From: Microbulbifer sp. VAAF005
GTDB taxonomy: Bacteria > Pseudomonadota > Gammaproteobacteria > Pseudomonadales > Cellvibrionaceae
Length of the DNA: 64,000 nucleotides
Direction: 5' to 3'
Assembly (NCBI RefSeq): GCF_030012985.1
Contig: NZ_CP120233.1
Location: forward strand, 4,893,001-4,957,000
This document shows, in pieces, positions 1 through 10,039 of the stretch. The position numbers and the translations under genes are program-made. Each line of letters starts with the position of its first letter. Position 1 is the first letter of the stretch. The notes beneath the pieces were generated by a model. The model saw only the letters and a list, made by a program, of their open reading frames with translations, did not search any database and was not told the origin of the DNA.

Positions 1-2
1 TT

Positions 3-611
3 TGGTATATCCGACGGGACCGCTTAAAAACCCGGTTGAGGCCTGATGCAAGCATCGGTATGGATGGGGTATTTGCGATGCAGGATTACTATGGCCGCGG
101 CGGTTTTAACTTCTCCCATCGGAATCTCCGTTATCGAGTCGAACTTTCTGCTTTTGAGGGTGTGAGTGCTCAATGCCCTGATGAAATTATCCCGCTTAGT
201 GAAGTTTCTTTGGATCAAATAATTGCTTACGACAGGACCTGCTTTCCCGCAAGTAGACGGGTATTTCTGAAAGCATGGATTTCCCAGCCAGAGGCTCTGA
301 GTTTGGGCTATGTCCAATTTGGAAGTCTTTGTGGCTATGGTGTAATCAGGCGTTGCCGCAATGGATGTAAAGTCGGTCCTCTGTTTGCAAATAGCTATAA
401 AGTGGCAGATATGTTGTTGAAGCGACTGGTCTCATTTGCAGATGATGGACCTATCTTTCTGGATGTGCCGGAAAATAATCCTGCGGCTATGTCGCTGGCC
501 AAGCACTATGGAATGGAGGAAGTTTTTGGCTGCGCAAGGATGTACCTGGGGCCAATGCCGGATATTGCGCGGGATCGAATTTTTGGTGTAACGACATTTG
601 AGCTGGGTTGA
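3..611 (+). CDS. GNAT-family N-acetyltransferase, C-terminal part (5' end outside the window)
   Basis: The reading frame is open to the left edge of the window, so only the last 202 codons are visible and the first in-window start-like codon (TTG 36) is not the true start. The visible part carries the end of an acetyltransferase core followed by the extra C-terminal domain of YitH-like GNAT proteins, with the typical late segment around [23 protein letters not shown], where the protein is likely to close the acyl-CoA site. Substrate cannot be predicted. The stop codon TGA (609-611) overlaps the ATG of the following deacetylase gene, so the two are very likely translationally coupled in one operon. 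Family assignment is by sequence character only. Confidence 0.75.
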   Translation, partial: WYIRRDRLKTRLRPDASIGMDGVFAMQDYYGRGGFNFSHRNLRYRVELSAFEGVSAQCPDEIIPLSEVSLDQIIAYDRTCFPASRRVFLKAWISQPEALSLGYVQFGSLCGYGVIRRCRNGCKVGPLFANSYKVADMLLKRLVSFADDGPIFLDVPENNPAAMSLAKHYGMEEVFGCARMYLGPMPDIARDRIFGVTTFELG

Positions 612-1510
612 TGCACACGAGAAATTTGGAGGGTTACGCTGGGCGCCCGCCTCATCCCCGCTGGCCTGATCAGGCCCGCATTGCAATTCAGTTTGTCTTG
701 AATTTAGAGGAGGGATCAGAATCCACCAAGCTAAACGGCGATACCCAATCTGAATCTTACCTGCATGAACTTCCTGGCAGGCCTGCACGGGTTGGAGGGC
801 GGGATTTCAGTGTAGAGAGTATGTATGAGTATGGTTCTCGCGCTGGCGTCTGGCGGCTTCTCGATATCTTTAATACTTGCAACGTACCTTTAACAGTTTT
901 TGCTACCGGTCAGGCGTTAGAGCTTAATCCGGTTTTAGCGCTGGCCCTGGTTGAAGCGGGACATGAGATTGCTGGCCATGGATACCGGTGGATTGATTAT
1001 AAAGATACTCCTAAGGGTCGAGAAAAACACGATATTCAGCTCACTGTTAAGATAATCGAGCAGTTAACCGCTAGGCCTCCGTTTGGATGGTATACAGGCC
1101 GGGTAAGCTCCCATACTAGATCATTGGTACGGGAAATTGATGGATTACTGTATACGTCAGATTCCTACAGTGATGATTTACCATTCTGGGAACAGAAATC
1201 AGATTCATTGGTGGTGATTCCCTACACCTTGGTGAATAACGATATTCAGTACCTGCTGCCCAGTGGGTGCACGACTGCCGATGATTTCTTTTTATTGCTA
1301 AAAGGCGCTTTCGATCAGCTTTGGCGGGAAGGGAGCGTGAGTCCTAAGTTGATGAGTGTTGGACTACATGGGCGAGTCAGCGGCCACCCTGCCAGGGCTG
1401 CTGGAGTTTATCGTTTCTTGAAATATATCCAGGGATTCGAACCCATTTGGCTTTGTCGCCGCAACGAGGTAGCGCAACATTGGATCTCCAATTTCTCTAC
1501 CGCTAGATAA
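611..1510 (+). CDS. Polysaccharide deacetylase-fold amidohydrolase, PuuE (allantoinase-like) family
   Basis: A 299-residue NodB-fold protein of the PuuE type. Known PuuE proteins open the allantoin ring without a bound metal; other members act on different C-N bonds. Supporting segments are the N-terminal [20 protein letters not shown], the signature [15 protein letters not shown] (written here with VESMYEYG), the [14 protein letters not shown] strand and the [16 protein letters not shown] stretch (here [12 protein letters not shown]). Length matches the family (about 300). ATG 611 overlaps the stop of the upstream GNAT gene; a TTG at 608 is possible but less likely. No other purine-catabolism genes lie nearby, so the substrate may differ from allantoin. 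Confidence 0.8.
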   Translation: MHTRNLEGYAGRPPHPRWPDQARIAIQFVLNLEEGSESTKLNGDTQSESYLHELPGRPARVGGRDFSVESMYEYGSRAGVWRLLDIFNTCNVPLTVFATGQALELNPVLALALVEAGHEIAGHGYRWIDYKDTPKGREKHDIQLTVKIIEQLTARPPFGWYTGRVSSHTRSLVREIDGLLYTSDSYSDDLPFWEQKSDSLVVIPYTLVNNDIQYLLPSGCTTADDFFLLLKGAFDQLWREGSVSPKLMSVGLHGRVSGHPARAAGVYRFLKYIQGFEPIWLCRRNEVAQHWISNFSTAR

Positions 1511-1753
1511 CTTGGGCGGTAGCTTTCCAGATTGCTTGTGTGCGGAAAATTTAGGCCTTCTGTATCCCCGTAAGTTTTCCTCTGTTATAGCAGCCGTTTC
1601 TGCTCTGAGGCTTTTGGAACTTCCCCGGCCACCTGCGGAGTTAAGAAATATTAAAATAGCCCAGTGGCTCTCTAACAATAGCTAGAAAGCAGTTTTTAGT
1701 GTGATTGATACGTTGGGTGTAGTAATTGGAGGGCGGAGTGGAAAGGCAAGGCT

Positions 1754-1781
1754 TCGGGCCTCGGGGTAATCCGAGGCCCGA
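1754..1781 (-). terminator. Strong stem-loop at the 3' end of pepD
   Basis: An 11-bp perfect stem (1754-1764 with 1771-1781, GC-rich) around a 6-base loop lies just past the pepD stop on the minus strand. There is no good T-run on either side, so it may end transcription imperfectly or protect the 3' end. The rest of the 1511-1789 gap shows no gene. Confidence 0.55.
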
Positions 1782-1789
1782 TCGGGCGG

Positions 1790-3262
1790 TTAGTCGCGAG
1801 TGGGAATTGCCTGGACCACTTTAATAAAGTAATCCCAGAAATTGGCGACACTCTGGATATGTACTTTCTCTTCAGGAGAGTGAGCGCGGCGAATAGTTGG
1901 GCCAAAGGAAACCATATCCCAGTTGGGGTAGGGCTTGGCCAGCAATCCGCACTCCAGGCCGGCGTGAATGACTTTTACTTCAGCTTCCTCGCCAGTCATA
2001 TCTTTATAGACATCCTTCATCATCGCCAGCAGCGGTGAATCGGGATTTGGTGTCCAGCCAGGGTAGTCGTTGTCCAGTGTTGTTTCTGCACCTGCCAGCT
2101 GGAAGGTGGCGGCGACATTGAGGCCGTGTTGGTCGCGGGCACTGTCAGAGAGGCTGCGTACAAGACATTGGATTTTTACTCGATGCTCACCGTTCTCCTC
2201 CATTGTTACAACACGGGCCAGGTTGTTGGATGACTCAGCAATGCCTTCGAGAGCAGTGCTCATTCGCTCAACACCATTGGGGCAGCAGCGGATTGCGCGA
2301 ATAAGGGTCAATTGGCTATCTGCGTCCAGGGTGTTGGCTGGAGTTTCGGTAGCTTCCAGGGTGATATCCAGTGCCGCTTCGTTGTCCAGTTCACGGGCAA
2401 TTTGAGCGCTTTCGCTTCTTACAATTTCCTGTACTTTATCGACCGCTACTGAAGGCACAACCAGGGTTGTGAAGGATTCGCGGGGAATCGCATTGCGCAG
2501 GCTACCGCCATCCAGGCTGGCAATACGCAGCTCGGGGACCTGGGTTAGAGCGGCGTGGATAATGCGGTTTGCGATCTTGTTGGCATTGCCCCGGCCTTTG
2601 TCGATATCCAAGCCTGAATGCCCGCCACGGAGACCGCGAACAGAGAGTTTTACTGCTTCGGCACCGGGCAGGATCGCTTCTGGCGTATAGGGCAGGCTGA
2701 CATTGACGTCGACACCGCCGGCACAGCCGATATACAGCTCGCCTTCATCTTCAGTATCCAGGTTGAGGAGCAGGTCAGCTTCAAAATAGCCAGGCTTAAG
2801 ATTCTTGGCGCCGGTCATGCCCGCTTCTTCGTCAATTGTCAGCAGGGCTTCCAAGGCGGGGTGGGGAATATCAGTAGATTCCATCAGGGCCAGGATTGCG
2901 GCAACACCAATACCATTGTCTGCGCCGAGCGTGGTGCCTTCCGCAGTTACCCAGTCTCCATCCACGTAGGGTTTGATTGAGTCGGTGAGAAAGTCGTGCT
3001 CAGTGTCGGCATTCTTCTGTGGCACCATATCCACATGGCTCTGCAAGGCCAGTGTCTTGCGGTTTTCCATCCCTGGAGTGGCCGGCTTCTTGATAACAAT
3101 ATTGCCGATTTCATCCAGCTGAACGCCTAGGCCGCGTGCTTTAGCGAAGTTAACGATATGCTCCACTACGCGGTCTTCATGCTTGGATGGGCGTGGAATT
3201 TCACAGAGCTTGGAAAAGTGTGCCCACAGTGGAGCTGGGTTCAATTCAGCAATATTGCTCAT
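1790..3262 (-). CDS. pepD: Aminoacyl-histidine dipeptidase (cytosolic nonspecific dipeptidase, M20C)
   Basis: A 490-residue PepD-type metallopeptidase, which cleaves Xaa-His and many other dipeptides in the cytoplasm using two metal ions. All expected ligands are visible: His76 in LQSHVDMV, bridging Asp115 in LGADNG, the general base Glu145 and ligand Glu146 in TIDEEAG, Asp169 in NLDTEDEGE, and a C-terminal His in RRAHSPEE. Positions sit four residues earlier than in Vibrio PepD (His80, Asp119, Glu149/150, Asp173). Length is normal. No signal peptide. It is transcribed leftward, alone, with stem-loops on both flanks. Confidence 0.95.
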   Translation of the reverse strand: MSNIAELNPAPLWAHFSKLCEIPRPSKHEDRVVEHIVNFAKARGLGVQLDEIGNIVIKKPATPGMENRKTLALQSHVDMVPQKNADTEHDFLTDSIKPYVDGDWVTAEGTTLGADNGIGVAAILALMESTDIPHPALEALLTIDEEAGMTGAKNLKPGYFEADLLLNLDTEDEGELYIGCAGGVDVNVSLPYTPEAILPGAEAVKLSVRGLRGGHSGLDIDKGRGNANKIANRIIHAALTQVPELRIASLDGGSLRNAIPRESFTTLVVPSVAVDKVQEIVRSESAQIARELDNEAALDITLEATETPANTLDADSQLTLIRAIRCCPNGVERMSTALEGIAESSNNLARVVTMEENGEHRVKIQCLVRSLSDSARDQHGLNVAATFQLAGAETTLDNDYPGWTPNPDSPLLAMMKDVYKDMTGEEAEVKVIHAGLECGLLAKPYPNWDMVSFGPTIRRAHSPEEKVHIQSVANFWDYFIKVVQAIPTRD

Positions 3263-3346
3263 GAGTGGCCTCGATTTATTCTATTGGTGCCGGAGCTATA
3301 AGCTAGCTGGCCGATCAAAGGCGGTGGGCTTTGGCCCCCGGCAGGA

Positions 3347-3368
3347 AAGCCCGGCGAGCGCCGGGCTT
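3347..3368 (-). terminator. Stem-loop downstream of the RNase II-family gene
   Basis: A perfect 9-bp stem (3347-3355 with 3360-3368, AAGCCCGGC type) with a 4-base loop lies 18 bases beyond the exoribonuclease stop. A clear U tract is missing, so termination strength is uncertain. Confidence 0.5.
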
Positions 3369-3386
3369 GGGTAAATGTGCAGGAAT

Positions 3387-5354
3387 TTATTTTTGAGCCG
3401 CGTCGGCAGCCTTAGTTTTTTCAGCGTTCAGTTCAAAGGCGATGCGTCGTTTGTCTACATCGACAGATGCTACTTTAACTGAAACTTCCTGTTCTAGGTG
3501 GAAGCGTTGTTCATTGTGCGTAAGAACCAGGTGCTTGCCATCGAAGGCGGGCAGATTCTTCTTATCGCCATTCATGCGCACAAAGCCGTCAATACCAAAG
3601 TCGTCGAGTCGCACGCCGATGCCTGCGCCGTTTACCAGTGTGATTTTCCCTGTAAATTCCTGGCCAACTTTCTTCTCGATAAACTGAGCGTAGAGCCATT
3701 GCTCAAGGGCTCGGTTGGCCTGGCGACCGCGAACCAGGCTTTCCTGCAGGGATTCAATTTTATCATCGGCCAGGGTGGAGGCTTTCTCTCCCTGCGCAGC
3801 AGCGCGCAGAACGCGGTGGTTGTGCAGGTCGTTGTACTTGCGAATTGGAGAGGTGACGGTGGCGTAGGCCTCGAGGCCCAGTCCCAGGTGAGCCCCTACC
3901 TTGTTATCGAGCTGGCCCGGGCGCAGCATACGCTTGAGCACGGCGAGCAGGTTGTTCATCTGCGGCTCTTCATGGTTTTCCAGGTGCTTAACCAGTGCAA
4001 GGTAATGCTCCAGTTGCCCCAGATCGGCCTCTGCATGCTCAGGCAGCAGTTCTTTCAGCAGGCTGCGAACTTCTCCCATGCGCTCTTCGCGGAAGCCCAA
4101 ATGAACAGAGAAGCAGCCCTGCTCAATCTCGGCGAGTTTGCCACCCATACTGATATTGGTAGCGAGCATGGCTTCCTCGACCATTCGCTGAGCGATATTG
4201 CGTTCCTGCTTTTCGATACGCTCGATCTTGCGCTGATCGTTCAAGCGGATTTCATAGTCCGGGCGATCTTCCATTGCCAGTGAGTGGCTGGCACGGTATG
4301 CGGCGCGCGCTTCGTAGATCGCCGCCAAATTACGCAGACTGTCCTGTTGCTCCTGGGGCACGGCGGAGTCGTCACCCTCAATAAAGCGGCTGACTTGTTC
4401 ATAGCTCAGTTTGTGCTGGGAGCGAATAGCGGCAAATTCATAGCGGCTATTGCCAATGGTGCCATCGCTATCGATATCGATATGGATAACCAGGGCGGGG
4501 CGCAGCTCGCCGGGAACCAGGGAGAACAGGTTCTCACACAGGTTGCGTGGCAGCATAGGTAGGGTTTCGCCTGGTAAATACTGGCTGTGGGCCCGATTAA
4601 ACGCCTCTTTATCCAGGGGGCTGTTCTCATCAATTAGCGACGATGGGTCTGCAATAGCAATGTGCAGGGTCCAGCCCCCGTCACGGCTGCTTACGGCCAG
4701 AGCGTCGTCCATATCGCGAGTGGTTTCTGCATCGATAGTTGCGAAGCCCAGCTCGGAAAGTTCGGTGCGCTCACCGGTAACTGTTGTCAGTTTCTCCGCA
4801 ATTGTGTCCGCCTGCTTTTGTGCAGCGGCACCAAATTGCTCAGGTAGCTTGAATTGGGCGACAACATAGGCGTGTTCGATACCGGGCATATCGGGCTTGC
4901 CGATAACGGTTTCCACCTTGGCCTGGGCTCTGCCGTCTTTAAATGGATGGCGGTTTACTTTGCAGGCAATAAACTCTCCCGGCTGGGCCTTGCCGCGAGC
5001 CTTGGGAGGGAGAAAAATCCAGCGGGACAGGCCATTTTGCGTGGGCTGGATAAAGTGGCCCTGGCCGCGCTGTACATACTGGCCAACAAGGTAGTCGAGC
5101 TGGCTGTCGATCAATGCATCGAGCTCTGCCGCGAGTTTACCCTTGTTCTCTTCGGAGAGACTTACTCGAACCCGGTCACCGGGAAATACACGCTCCATTT
5201 CATTGGGAGGTAGGAAGGCTTCCCTCCCGTCATCCAACTCAACGAAGCCAAACTTGCCGTTACTGCCGCGAACCCGGCCTTCGGCAAACTCCTTACTGGA
5301 GCGAATATCTGTTTTCAGTTGCGAAAGTTGTTTTAGAGCGTCGGCATTCAGCAT
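3387..5354 (-). CDS. rnb: RNase II/VacB-family 3'-5' exoribonuclease
   Basis: A 655-residue member of the RNB family that degrades single-stranded RNA from the 3' end. The order is an N-terminal cold-shock-like OB segment (FAEGRVRGSNGKFGFVEL, about 23-40), a second OB domain, the RNB catalytic domain and a C-terminal S1 domain (EFTGKITLVNGAGIGVRL onward). The four catalytic-site aspartates are present as Asp208, Asp214, Asp216 and Asp217 in ATIDAETTRDMDDAL, matching E. coli RNase II Asp201/207/209/210. The size and N-terminal layout fit RNase II better than the longer RNase R. The C-terminal tail is Lys/Ala-rich. ATG at 5354; no partner gene in the operon. Confidence 0.88.
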   Translation of the reverse strand: MLNADALKQLSQLKTDIRSSKEFAEGRVRGSNGKFGFVELDDGREAFLPPNEMERVFPGDRVRVSLSEENKGKLAAELDALIDSQLDYLVGQYVQRGQGHFIQPTQNGLSRWIFLPPKARGKAQPGEFIACKVNRHPFKDGRAQAKVETVIGKPDMPGIEHAYVVAQFKLPEQFGAAAQKQADTIAEKLTTVTGERTELSELGFATIDAETTRDMDDALAVSSRDGGWTLHIAIADPSSLIDENSPLDKEAFNRAHSQYLPGETLPMLPRNLCENLFSLVPGELRPALVIHIDIDSDGTIGNSRYEFAAIRSQHKLSYEQVSRFIEGDDSAVPQEQQDSLRNLAAIYEARAAYRASHSLAMEDRPDYEIRLNDQRKIERIEKQERNIAQRMVEEAMLATNISMGGKLAEIEQGCFSVHLGFREERMGEVRSLLKELLPEHAEADLGQLEHYLALVKHLENHEEPQMNNLLAVLKRMLRPGQLDNKVGAHLGLGLEAYATVTSPIRKYNDLHNHRVLRAAAQGEKASTLADDKIESLQESLVRGRQANRALEQWLYAQFIEKKVGQEFTGKITLVNGAGIGVRLDDFGIDGFVRMNGDKKNLPAFDGKHLVLTHNEQRFHLEQEVSVKVASVDVDKRRIAFELNAEKTKAADAAQK

Positions 5355-5873
5355 CGAGTTTATCTCTATGGGTCGATTTGGGCGCGGATTCTACCAGACC
5401 ATGCGCAGAGGATGTAACGCGCTTAGGCGGTGGAAATGATCTTAGTTGTCAGTGTTGTGAGGTTTTCAAAAATTTTTGAAAAAATAGACATGTTAAGGAA
5501 GGCTTCAAAAGGTGGTTCTTTGCCAGAAGATTTATACAGGAATCGTGTTCTCTTGAGGGGCAGTTATAGGAAATTTATGCGAGAGCCGCCAGCGGTAGGA
5601 GAGGGTCCGGTATTCAATACCAATTGATGGAGAAATAAGAGCGTAGAGCTAGCCGCCTGGATTAATGACTGGGCGGCCCAAGTTATTCCGGGGTGAATGC
5701 CCGTCCTAAAACTGTGCTTCTAGTGTGATGCTTTAGCTATTGCAAGGCTCATGTGTGCAAAATATGCAAACTTTGTCTGTGGAAGCTGGATATAATCTTA
5801 TTCCAGATAAAAACAGATAAGGGCTGTGGTTGTTCCCCAGCTGTAGAACCGGCCTTCCGGAGAGGAACAGTTA
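5355..5873. other. 519-base divergent intergenic region between rnb and leucine dehydrogenase
   Basis: No convincing gene is seen here. Upstream of the dehydrogenase there is a TATAAT-like -10 at 5791-5796 preceded by GGA but without a clear -35, and a small inverted repeat TGCA-AAATA-TGCA near 5756-5768. A strong ribosome-binding stretch (GGAGAGGAA, 5858-5866) sets the start of the dehydrogenase at 5874. A 65-codon open frame at 5430-5627 has no start signal or family character. Confidence 0.5.
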
Positions 5874-6962
5874 ATGAGTATTTTTTCCCATTCCGCCTAC
5901 GATAAACACGAACAAGTGGCGTTTTACCAAGATGCAAAGAGTGGCTTGAAGGCCATTATCGCGGTACACAATACGAATTTGGGTCCTTCACTGGGTGGCT
6001 GCCGCATGTGGCCCTACGCCGACGATGGCGAGGCCCTGAATGATGTTCTTCGCCTTTCCCGTGGTATGACTTATAAGTCTGCGATGGCTGGTCTCAAGTT
6101 GGGTGGTGGCAAAGCCGTAATTATTGGTGATCCGCGCAAGGAAAAGACCCCTGAGTTACTGCGCGCTATGGGTGAGTTTATTAATACCCTGGGCGGCCGC
6201 TATATCACCGCTGAAGATTCCGGCACAAGTGTGTCTGATATGAGTGTTATCGGTGAGACAACCGAGTTTGTTTCCGGCCTGTTTGCGGGCTCCGAGTATG
6301 GTGGTGATCCTTCCCCTTCGACTGCTTACGGTGTATTTGTCGGCCTGAAAGCTGCGGTGGAACACCGCTGGGGCAAGACTGACCTGACCGGCTTAAAAGT
6401 GTCTATTCAGGGTGTGGGCAACGTTGGTTTCCGCCTGGGTAAACTATTGAAAGATGCCGGTGCGGAACTGTTTGTCACCGATATTTTCCAAGACAACATC
6501 GATCGCGCGGTTACCGAGCTGGGTGCCATAGCCGTAACTGCCGATGAGATTTTTGACCTGGACGTAGATCTGTTTGCCCCCTGTGCGATGGGAGCAATTC
6601 TCAACGATGACACCATCAGCCGCTTGAAAGTGCAGGCTATTGCTGGTGCGGCCAACAACCAGTTGGCGGAAGAGCGCCATGCTGAAGTGCTTCGCGAGAA
6701 AGGTATTTTGTACGCACCGGACTATGTCATTAATGCTGGCGGTATTATCGACGTTTACTACCAGCAAAAAGGTGATTACGACGCTGAAGAAGTGCGCGCT
6801 CATATCGAAGAGATTGGCAGCACGATGAAAGAAGTGTTCGAGCGTGCCGATGAAACCGGCCAGACCACCGCTCACGTAGCGGACCGGGTTGCCGAGGAGC
6901 GCTTTGGTCACCATACGGTTGTAGGTGAGGCCGAAGATAAGTCTGGTACTGTGGCAGCGTAA
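5874..6962 (+). CDS. Leucine dehydrogenase (Glu/Leu/Phe/Val dehydrogenase family)
   Basis: A 362-residue NAD-dependent amino acid dehydrogenase that would interconvert leucine and other branched-chain amino acids with their 2-oxo acids. The catalytic residues line up exactly with Bacillus leucine dehydrogenase: Lys68 (MTYKSAMAG), Lys80 (GLKLGGGKA) and Asp115 (ITAEDSGTS). The Rossmann segment IQGVGNVG follows near residue 184. The N-terminal [10 protein letters not shown] is typical. A very good Shine-Dalgarno precedes ATG 5874. The gene stands alone and ends in a clear terminator; no branched-chain oxoacid dehydrogenase genes adjoin it. Confidence 0.92.
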   Translation: MSIFSHSAYDKHEQVAFYQDAKSGLKAIIAVHNTNLGPSLGGCRMWPYADDGEALNDVLRLSRGMTYKSAMAGLKLGGGKAVIIGDPRKEKTPELLRAMGEFINTLGGRYITAEDSGTSVSDMSVIGETTEFVSGLFAGSEYGGDPSPSTAYGVFVGLKAAVEHRWGKTDLTGLKVSIQGVGNVGFRLGKLLKDAGAELFVTDIFQDNIDRAVTELGAIAVTADEIFDLDVDLFAPCAMGAILNDDTISRLKVQAIAGAANNQLAEERHAEVLREKGILYAPDYVINAGGIIDVYYQQKGDYDAEEVRAHIEEIGSTMKEVFERADETGQTTAHVADRVAEERFGHHTVVGEAEDKSGTVAA

Positions 6963-7043
6963 TGTTTTCAGCGCAGGAGTAGAGCTGGTGACCTGATTCC
7001 TTGGGCGATTGTCATCTCGCTTCTCTCTGTGATGTATTGATTT

Positions 7044-7067
7044 GGGCACTTCGGTGCCCATTTTTTT
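7044..7067 (+). terminator. Rho-independent terminator after leucine dehydrogenase
   Basis: GGGCAC-TTCG-GTGCCC (7044-7059), a 6-bp stem with a UUCG tetraloop, is followed by A and seven T residues (7061-7067). It is 82 bases after the dehydrogenase stop and ahead of the peptidase gene. Confidence 0.9.
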
Positions 7068-7180
7068 GCCTGGAATATTTGCTAAATTGCAGTTGGTAAA
7101 AGGTTTTGCTGACACTCTGGAGGAAAGCTGGCCTAAACTTGCCATCCTGAAATTGCGGTTTTTTAAAAGGGAGTGACAAT

Positions 7181-9997
7181 ATGGACTTGCGTCCGCTACT
7201 TATCAGCGTTGCCATCGCTATTACTGGCCTTACCGCTTGCGGAAAGTCTACCGATGATACGCCTCATGCGCTTTCGGTGGATAAGGAAGCAGCAGCCAGT
7301 AGTAAGGCTGCTGCATCCGATAAAGAGGCGTATGTCCCGCCACCCAAGTTGGAGATTCCTTTCCATAAGGAAGTATTGCCCAATGGCTTGACGGTGATTG
7401 TGCATGAAGACCACAAAGCCCCCGTTGTTTCTACCAATCTCTGGTACAAAGTAGGCTCTAAGGATGAGCCGCCAGGTAAAACCGGATTTGCTCATTTATT
7501 TGAGCACTTGATGTTTAACGGTAGCGAAAACTTTCCAGGGGAATATTTCGAACCCTTCCAGCGCTCTGGGGCCACCGATATGAATGGCACCACCAGCAAT
7601 GACCGTACCAATTATTTTGTCACCGTGCCCAAAGGCGCCCTGGATATGGCGCTGTGGATGGAGTCCGACCGAATGGGGCATTTCAAAGGTGCAATTACCC
7701 AGGAGGTTTTGGACGAGCAGCGCGGTGTTGTAAAGAATGAAAAGCGCCAGGGGGAGAATGCACCTTATGGCAAAGCGTTCGATATTATTGCCAAGAGCAC
7801 CTTCCCCAAAGGACACCCCTATTCGTGGACGCCGATTGGCTCGATGGAGGACCTGGATAACGCCAGTCTTGAAGATGTCAAAAAATGGTTTGAGGACCAT
7901 TATCAGCCCGCTAATGCAGTTTTGGTAATTGCGGGTGATGTTACGGTCAAAGATGCGATGGCCAAGGTGCGCAAATATTTTGGTGATATCCCGAGCACAG
8001 GAGTACAACCGCGCATTAAGAATTGGGAATTACCCACCCAAGTGAAAAAGAGGGAGGTGGTTTACGACCAGGTGCCCCAAACTCGAATTTACAAGGTTTG
8101 GAATGTGCCTGCAGTGGGTAGTGAAGTTGAAGACGCGCTGGAATTAATGACTTCCCTTCTCGCTAATAGAAAAAACTCTCTTCTTTACCGCCGTTTGGTT
8201 CGCGATGAGCAAGTGGCCACCAGTGTCAGCGCTTTTTATTACGGCCGTCAGCTTGCAGGTCAGTTGATGATTATCGTCGACGTGAAACCTGGGCAGTCTG
8301 TAGAAAAAGTTGAAGATTTACTGAATAAAGAATTAAAGGAATTCGCAAAAAATGGTGTGAATGCAGATGAGCTGCGCCGGGTTAAACAGAGTGAGTTTGC
8401 CGGGCTGGTAAAGGGGTTGGAAAAAACCGGTGGTTTTGGTGGTAAGAGTGACATCCTTGCCCAGTCGGAGTTTTATTTTGGCGATCCCGGAGCCTTGATA
8501 GAAGGCGTGGAGGATTATGCAAAAGTATCCGCTCTCGAAGTTCAAGAAGTGGCTGAGCAGTGGTTGAAAGAGGACTCCTACACCTTAATTATGGAGCCGA
8601 AGCAGAAGTATACGGCAGCGGCGGAGGGTGCTGACCGCAGTAAACTTCCTGAGGTAGACAAAAATGTAGAGCTGGAACTGCCAAAACAAAAAGAATTTAC
8701 CCTCAAAAATGGATTAAAGGTTGTTCTGGCCGAACGCCACGATACTCCCGTTGTACTGATGAATCTACAATTTCGCAGTGGCGCCTCCGCAGATAAAAAT
8801 AAGCCGGGTCTGGCTTCAGTTGCGGCGCAAATGCTGAACGAAGGTGCGGGTGATCTGGATAGCCTGGAATTTAGCTCTCGCTCAGAAGAGCTTGGTGTAA
8901 ATATTGGTGGTGGTAGCGGCCTTGATTATAACAATATCAGCATGAGTGCCCTTAAGACGCAGCTGGAGCCATCGCTGGAGCTATTTGAGAAGGTGGTTAC
9001 TGAACCTCGTTTCCCAGAGTCCGACCTGGAGCGGGTTAAGTCCAATCGCCTGGATGCAATAGCCCAGGAAAAAGCCCAGCCTCAGGGCTTGGCTATGCGT
9101 GAACTGCCGCCGCTGCTATTTGGAGAAAACCACCCTTATGGCTCTCCCTTGACGGGATCGGGTACTCCCGAGGGAATTAAGTCCATAACCCGTGAGGATC
9201 TGGTTAATTTCCAAAAGACCTGGGTGCGACCGGATAATGCAACCCTGACGATCGTGGGGGATGTTACTGAAAAAGAAATAGAGCCTCTGCTGAATGAAAC
9301 TCTCGGAAAGTGGACTGCTCCTAAATCAGAGCTTCCCAAAATTGAAGTTGCCAAGGTGCCCCGCCCAGAAAAAGCTCGAGTTTATTTGCTTGACCGGCCC
9401 GGCGCACAACAGAGTTATATCATGGCAGGTCTGCTGATGCCGCCTTGGCAGCCGCAGGGAGCTGAAGCTTTTGATGCGATGACAAATATTATTGCCGGAA
9501 AGTTTACGTCCAGGGTCAATATGAATCTTCGTGAGAACAAGCATTGGTCCTATGGTGCCCGCGCGGTTTCCCTGGATACTGAAGGGCAGCGTCCCTATAT
9601 TCTCTTTGCTCCTGTGCAAACTGATAAAACAGCTCCAGCCATTAAAGAATTGGTAAAAGAGTATGAGGAGTATTTAGGGGAGCGCCCTATTACTGCGAAA
9701 GAGCTTGAGGACTACCAGAATGATGAAGTCCTGAAGCAAAGTGCTCGATTCCAGACCAAAGGGCAGTTGCTTTCCAGTATTAATTGGCAGGTGGAGAAGG
9801 GGCTTCCAGAGGAATATATTGCCGAATACCCACAGCGGGTTTCAGCACTGAATAAGGAAAAAGTGGAGGCCTCCGCGAAGGAGTATCTTGCGCCAGATCA
9901 ATTCACCTGGGTGATTGTTGGGGATCTAAGTAAGATTAAAGGCGAGGTTGAAGCCTTGGATATTGGCCCCGTTGAGGTGCTTCCAGCAAAGGACTGA
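7181..9997 (+). CDS. M16-family zinc metallopeptidase, lipoprotein, two-module
   Basis: A 938-residue insulinase/pitrilysin-type peptidase. A signal peptide ends in the lipobox LTAC with Cys20, so it should be a membrane-anchored periplasmic lipoprotein. The inverted zinc motif HLFEH is at 105-109 (metal ligands His105 and His109, catalytic Glu108), and a distal Glu ligand lies in the VVKNEKRQG region near 185. The second half (from about residue 500, beginning FTLKNGLKVVLAERHDTP) is an inactive M16 module, giving the usual clamp. Starts at ATG 7181 after a GGGAG ribosome site. Length fits the 900-970 residue family found in many Gammaproteobacteria. A bidirectional terminator follows. Confidence 0.92.
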   Translation: MDLRPLLISVAIAITGLTACGKSTDDTPHALSVDKEAAASSKAAASDKEAYVPPPKLEIPFHKEVLPNGLTVIVHEDHKAPVVSTNLWYKVGSKDEPPGKTGFAHLFEHLMFNGSENFPGEYFEPFQRSGATDMNGTTSNDRTNYFVTVPKGALDMALWMESDRMGHFKGAITQEVLDEQRGVVKNEKRQGENAPYGKAFDIIAKSTFPKGHPYSWTPIGSMEDLDNASLEDVKKWFEDHYQPANAVLVIAGDVTVKDAMAKVRKYFGDIPSTGVQPRIKNWELPTQVKKREVVYDQVPQTRIYKVWNVPAVGSEVEDALELMTSLLANRKNSLLYRRLVRDEQVATSVSAFYYGRQLAGQLMIIVDVKPGQSVEKVEDLLNKELKEFAKNGVNADELRRVKQSEFAGLVKGLEKTGGFGGKSDILAQSEFYFGDPGALIEGVEDYAKVSALEVQEVAEQWLKEDSYTLIMEPKQKYTAAAEGADRSKLPEVDKNVELELPKQKEFTLKNGLKVVLAERHDTPVVLMNLQFRSGASADKNKPGLASVAAQMLNEGAGDLDSLEFSSRSEELGVNIGGGSGLDYNNISMSALKTQLEPSLELFEKVVTEPRFPESDLERVKSNRLDAIAQEKAQPQGLAMRELPPLLFGENHPYGSPLTGSGTPEGIKSITREDLVNFQKTWVRPDNATLTIVGDVTEKEIEPLLNETLGKWTAPKSELPKIEVAKVPRPEKARVYLLDRPGAQQSYIMAGLLMPPWQPQGAEAFDAMTNIIAGKFTSRVNMNLRENKHWSYGARAVSLDTEGQRPYILFAPVQTDKTAPAIKELVKEYEEYLGERPITAKELEDYQNDEVLKQSARFQTKGQLLSSINWQVEKGLPEEYIAEYPQRVSALNKEKVEASAKEYLAPDQFTWVIVGDLSKIKGEVEALDIGPVEVLPAKD

Positions 9998-10005
9998 CTG
10001 AAATT

Positions 10006-10034
10006 ATTTCCCCGCCCTGTTTGGGCGGGGAAAT
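10006..10034. terminator. Bidirectional terminator between the M16 peptidase and GST genes
   Basis: A perfect 12-bp stem (10006-10017 with 10023-10034, ATTTCCCCGCCC type) with loop TGTTT. It serves the two convergent genes; the A/T ends of the stem give short U tracts in both directions. Confidence 0.8.
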
Positions 10035-10039
10035 AAGGT

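Noticed and set aside
5430..5627. A 65-codon plus-strand frame in the rnb-dehydrogenase gap
   Set aside because: No ribosome site, no composition like neighbouring genes and no recognisable family.
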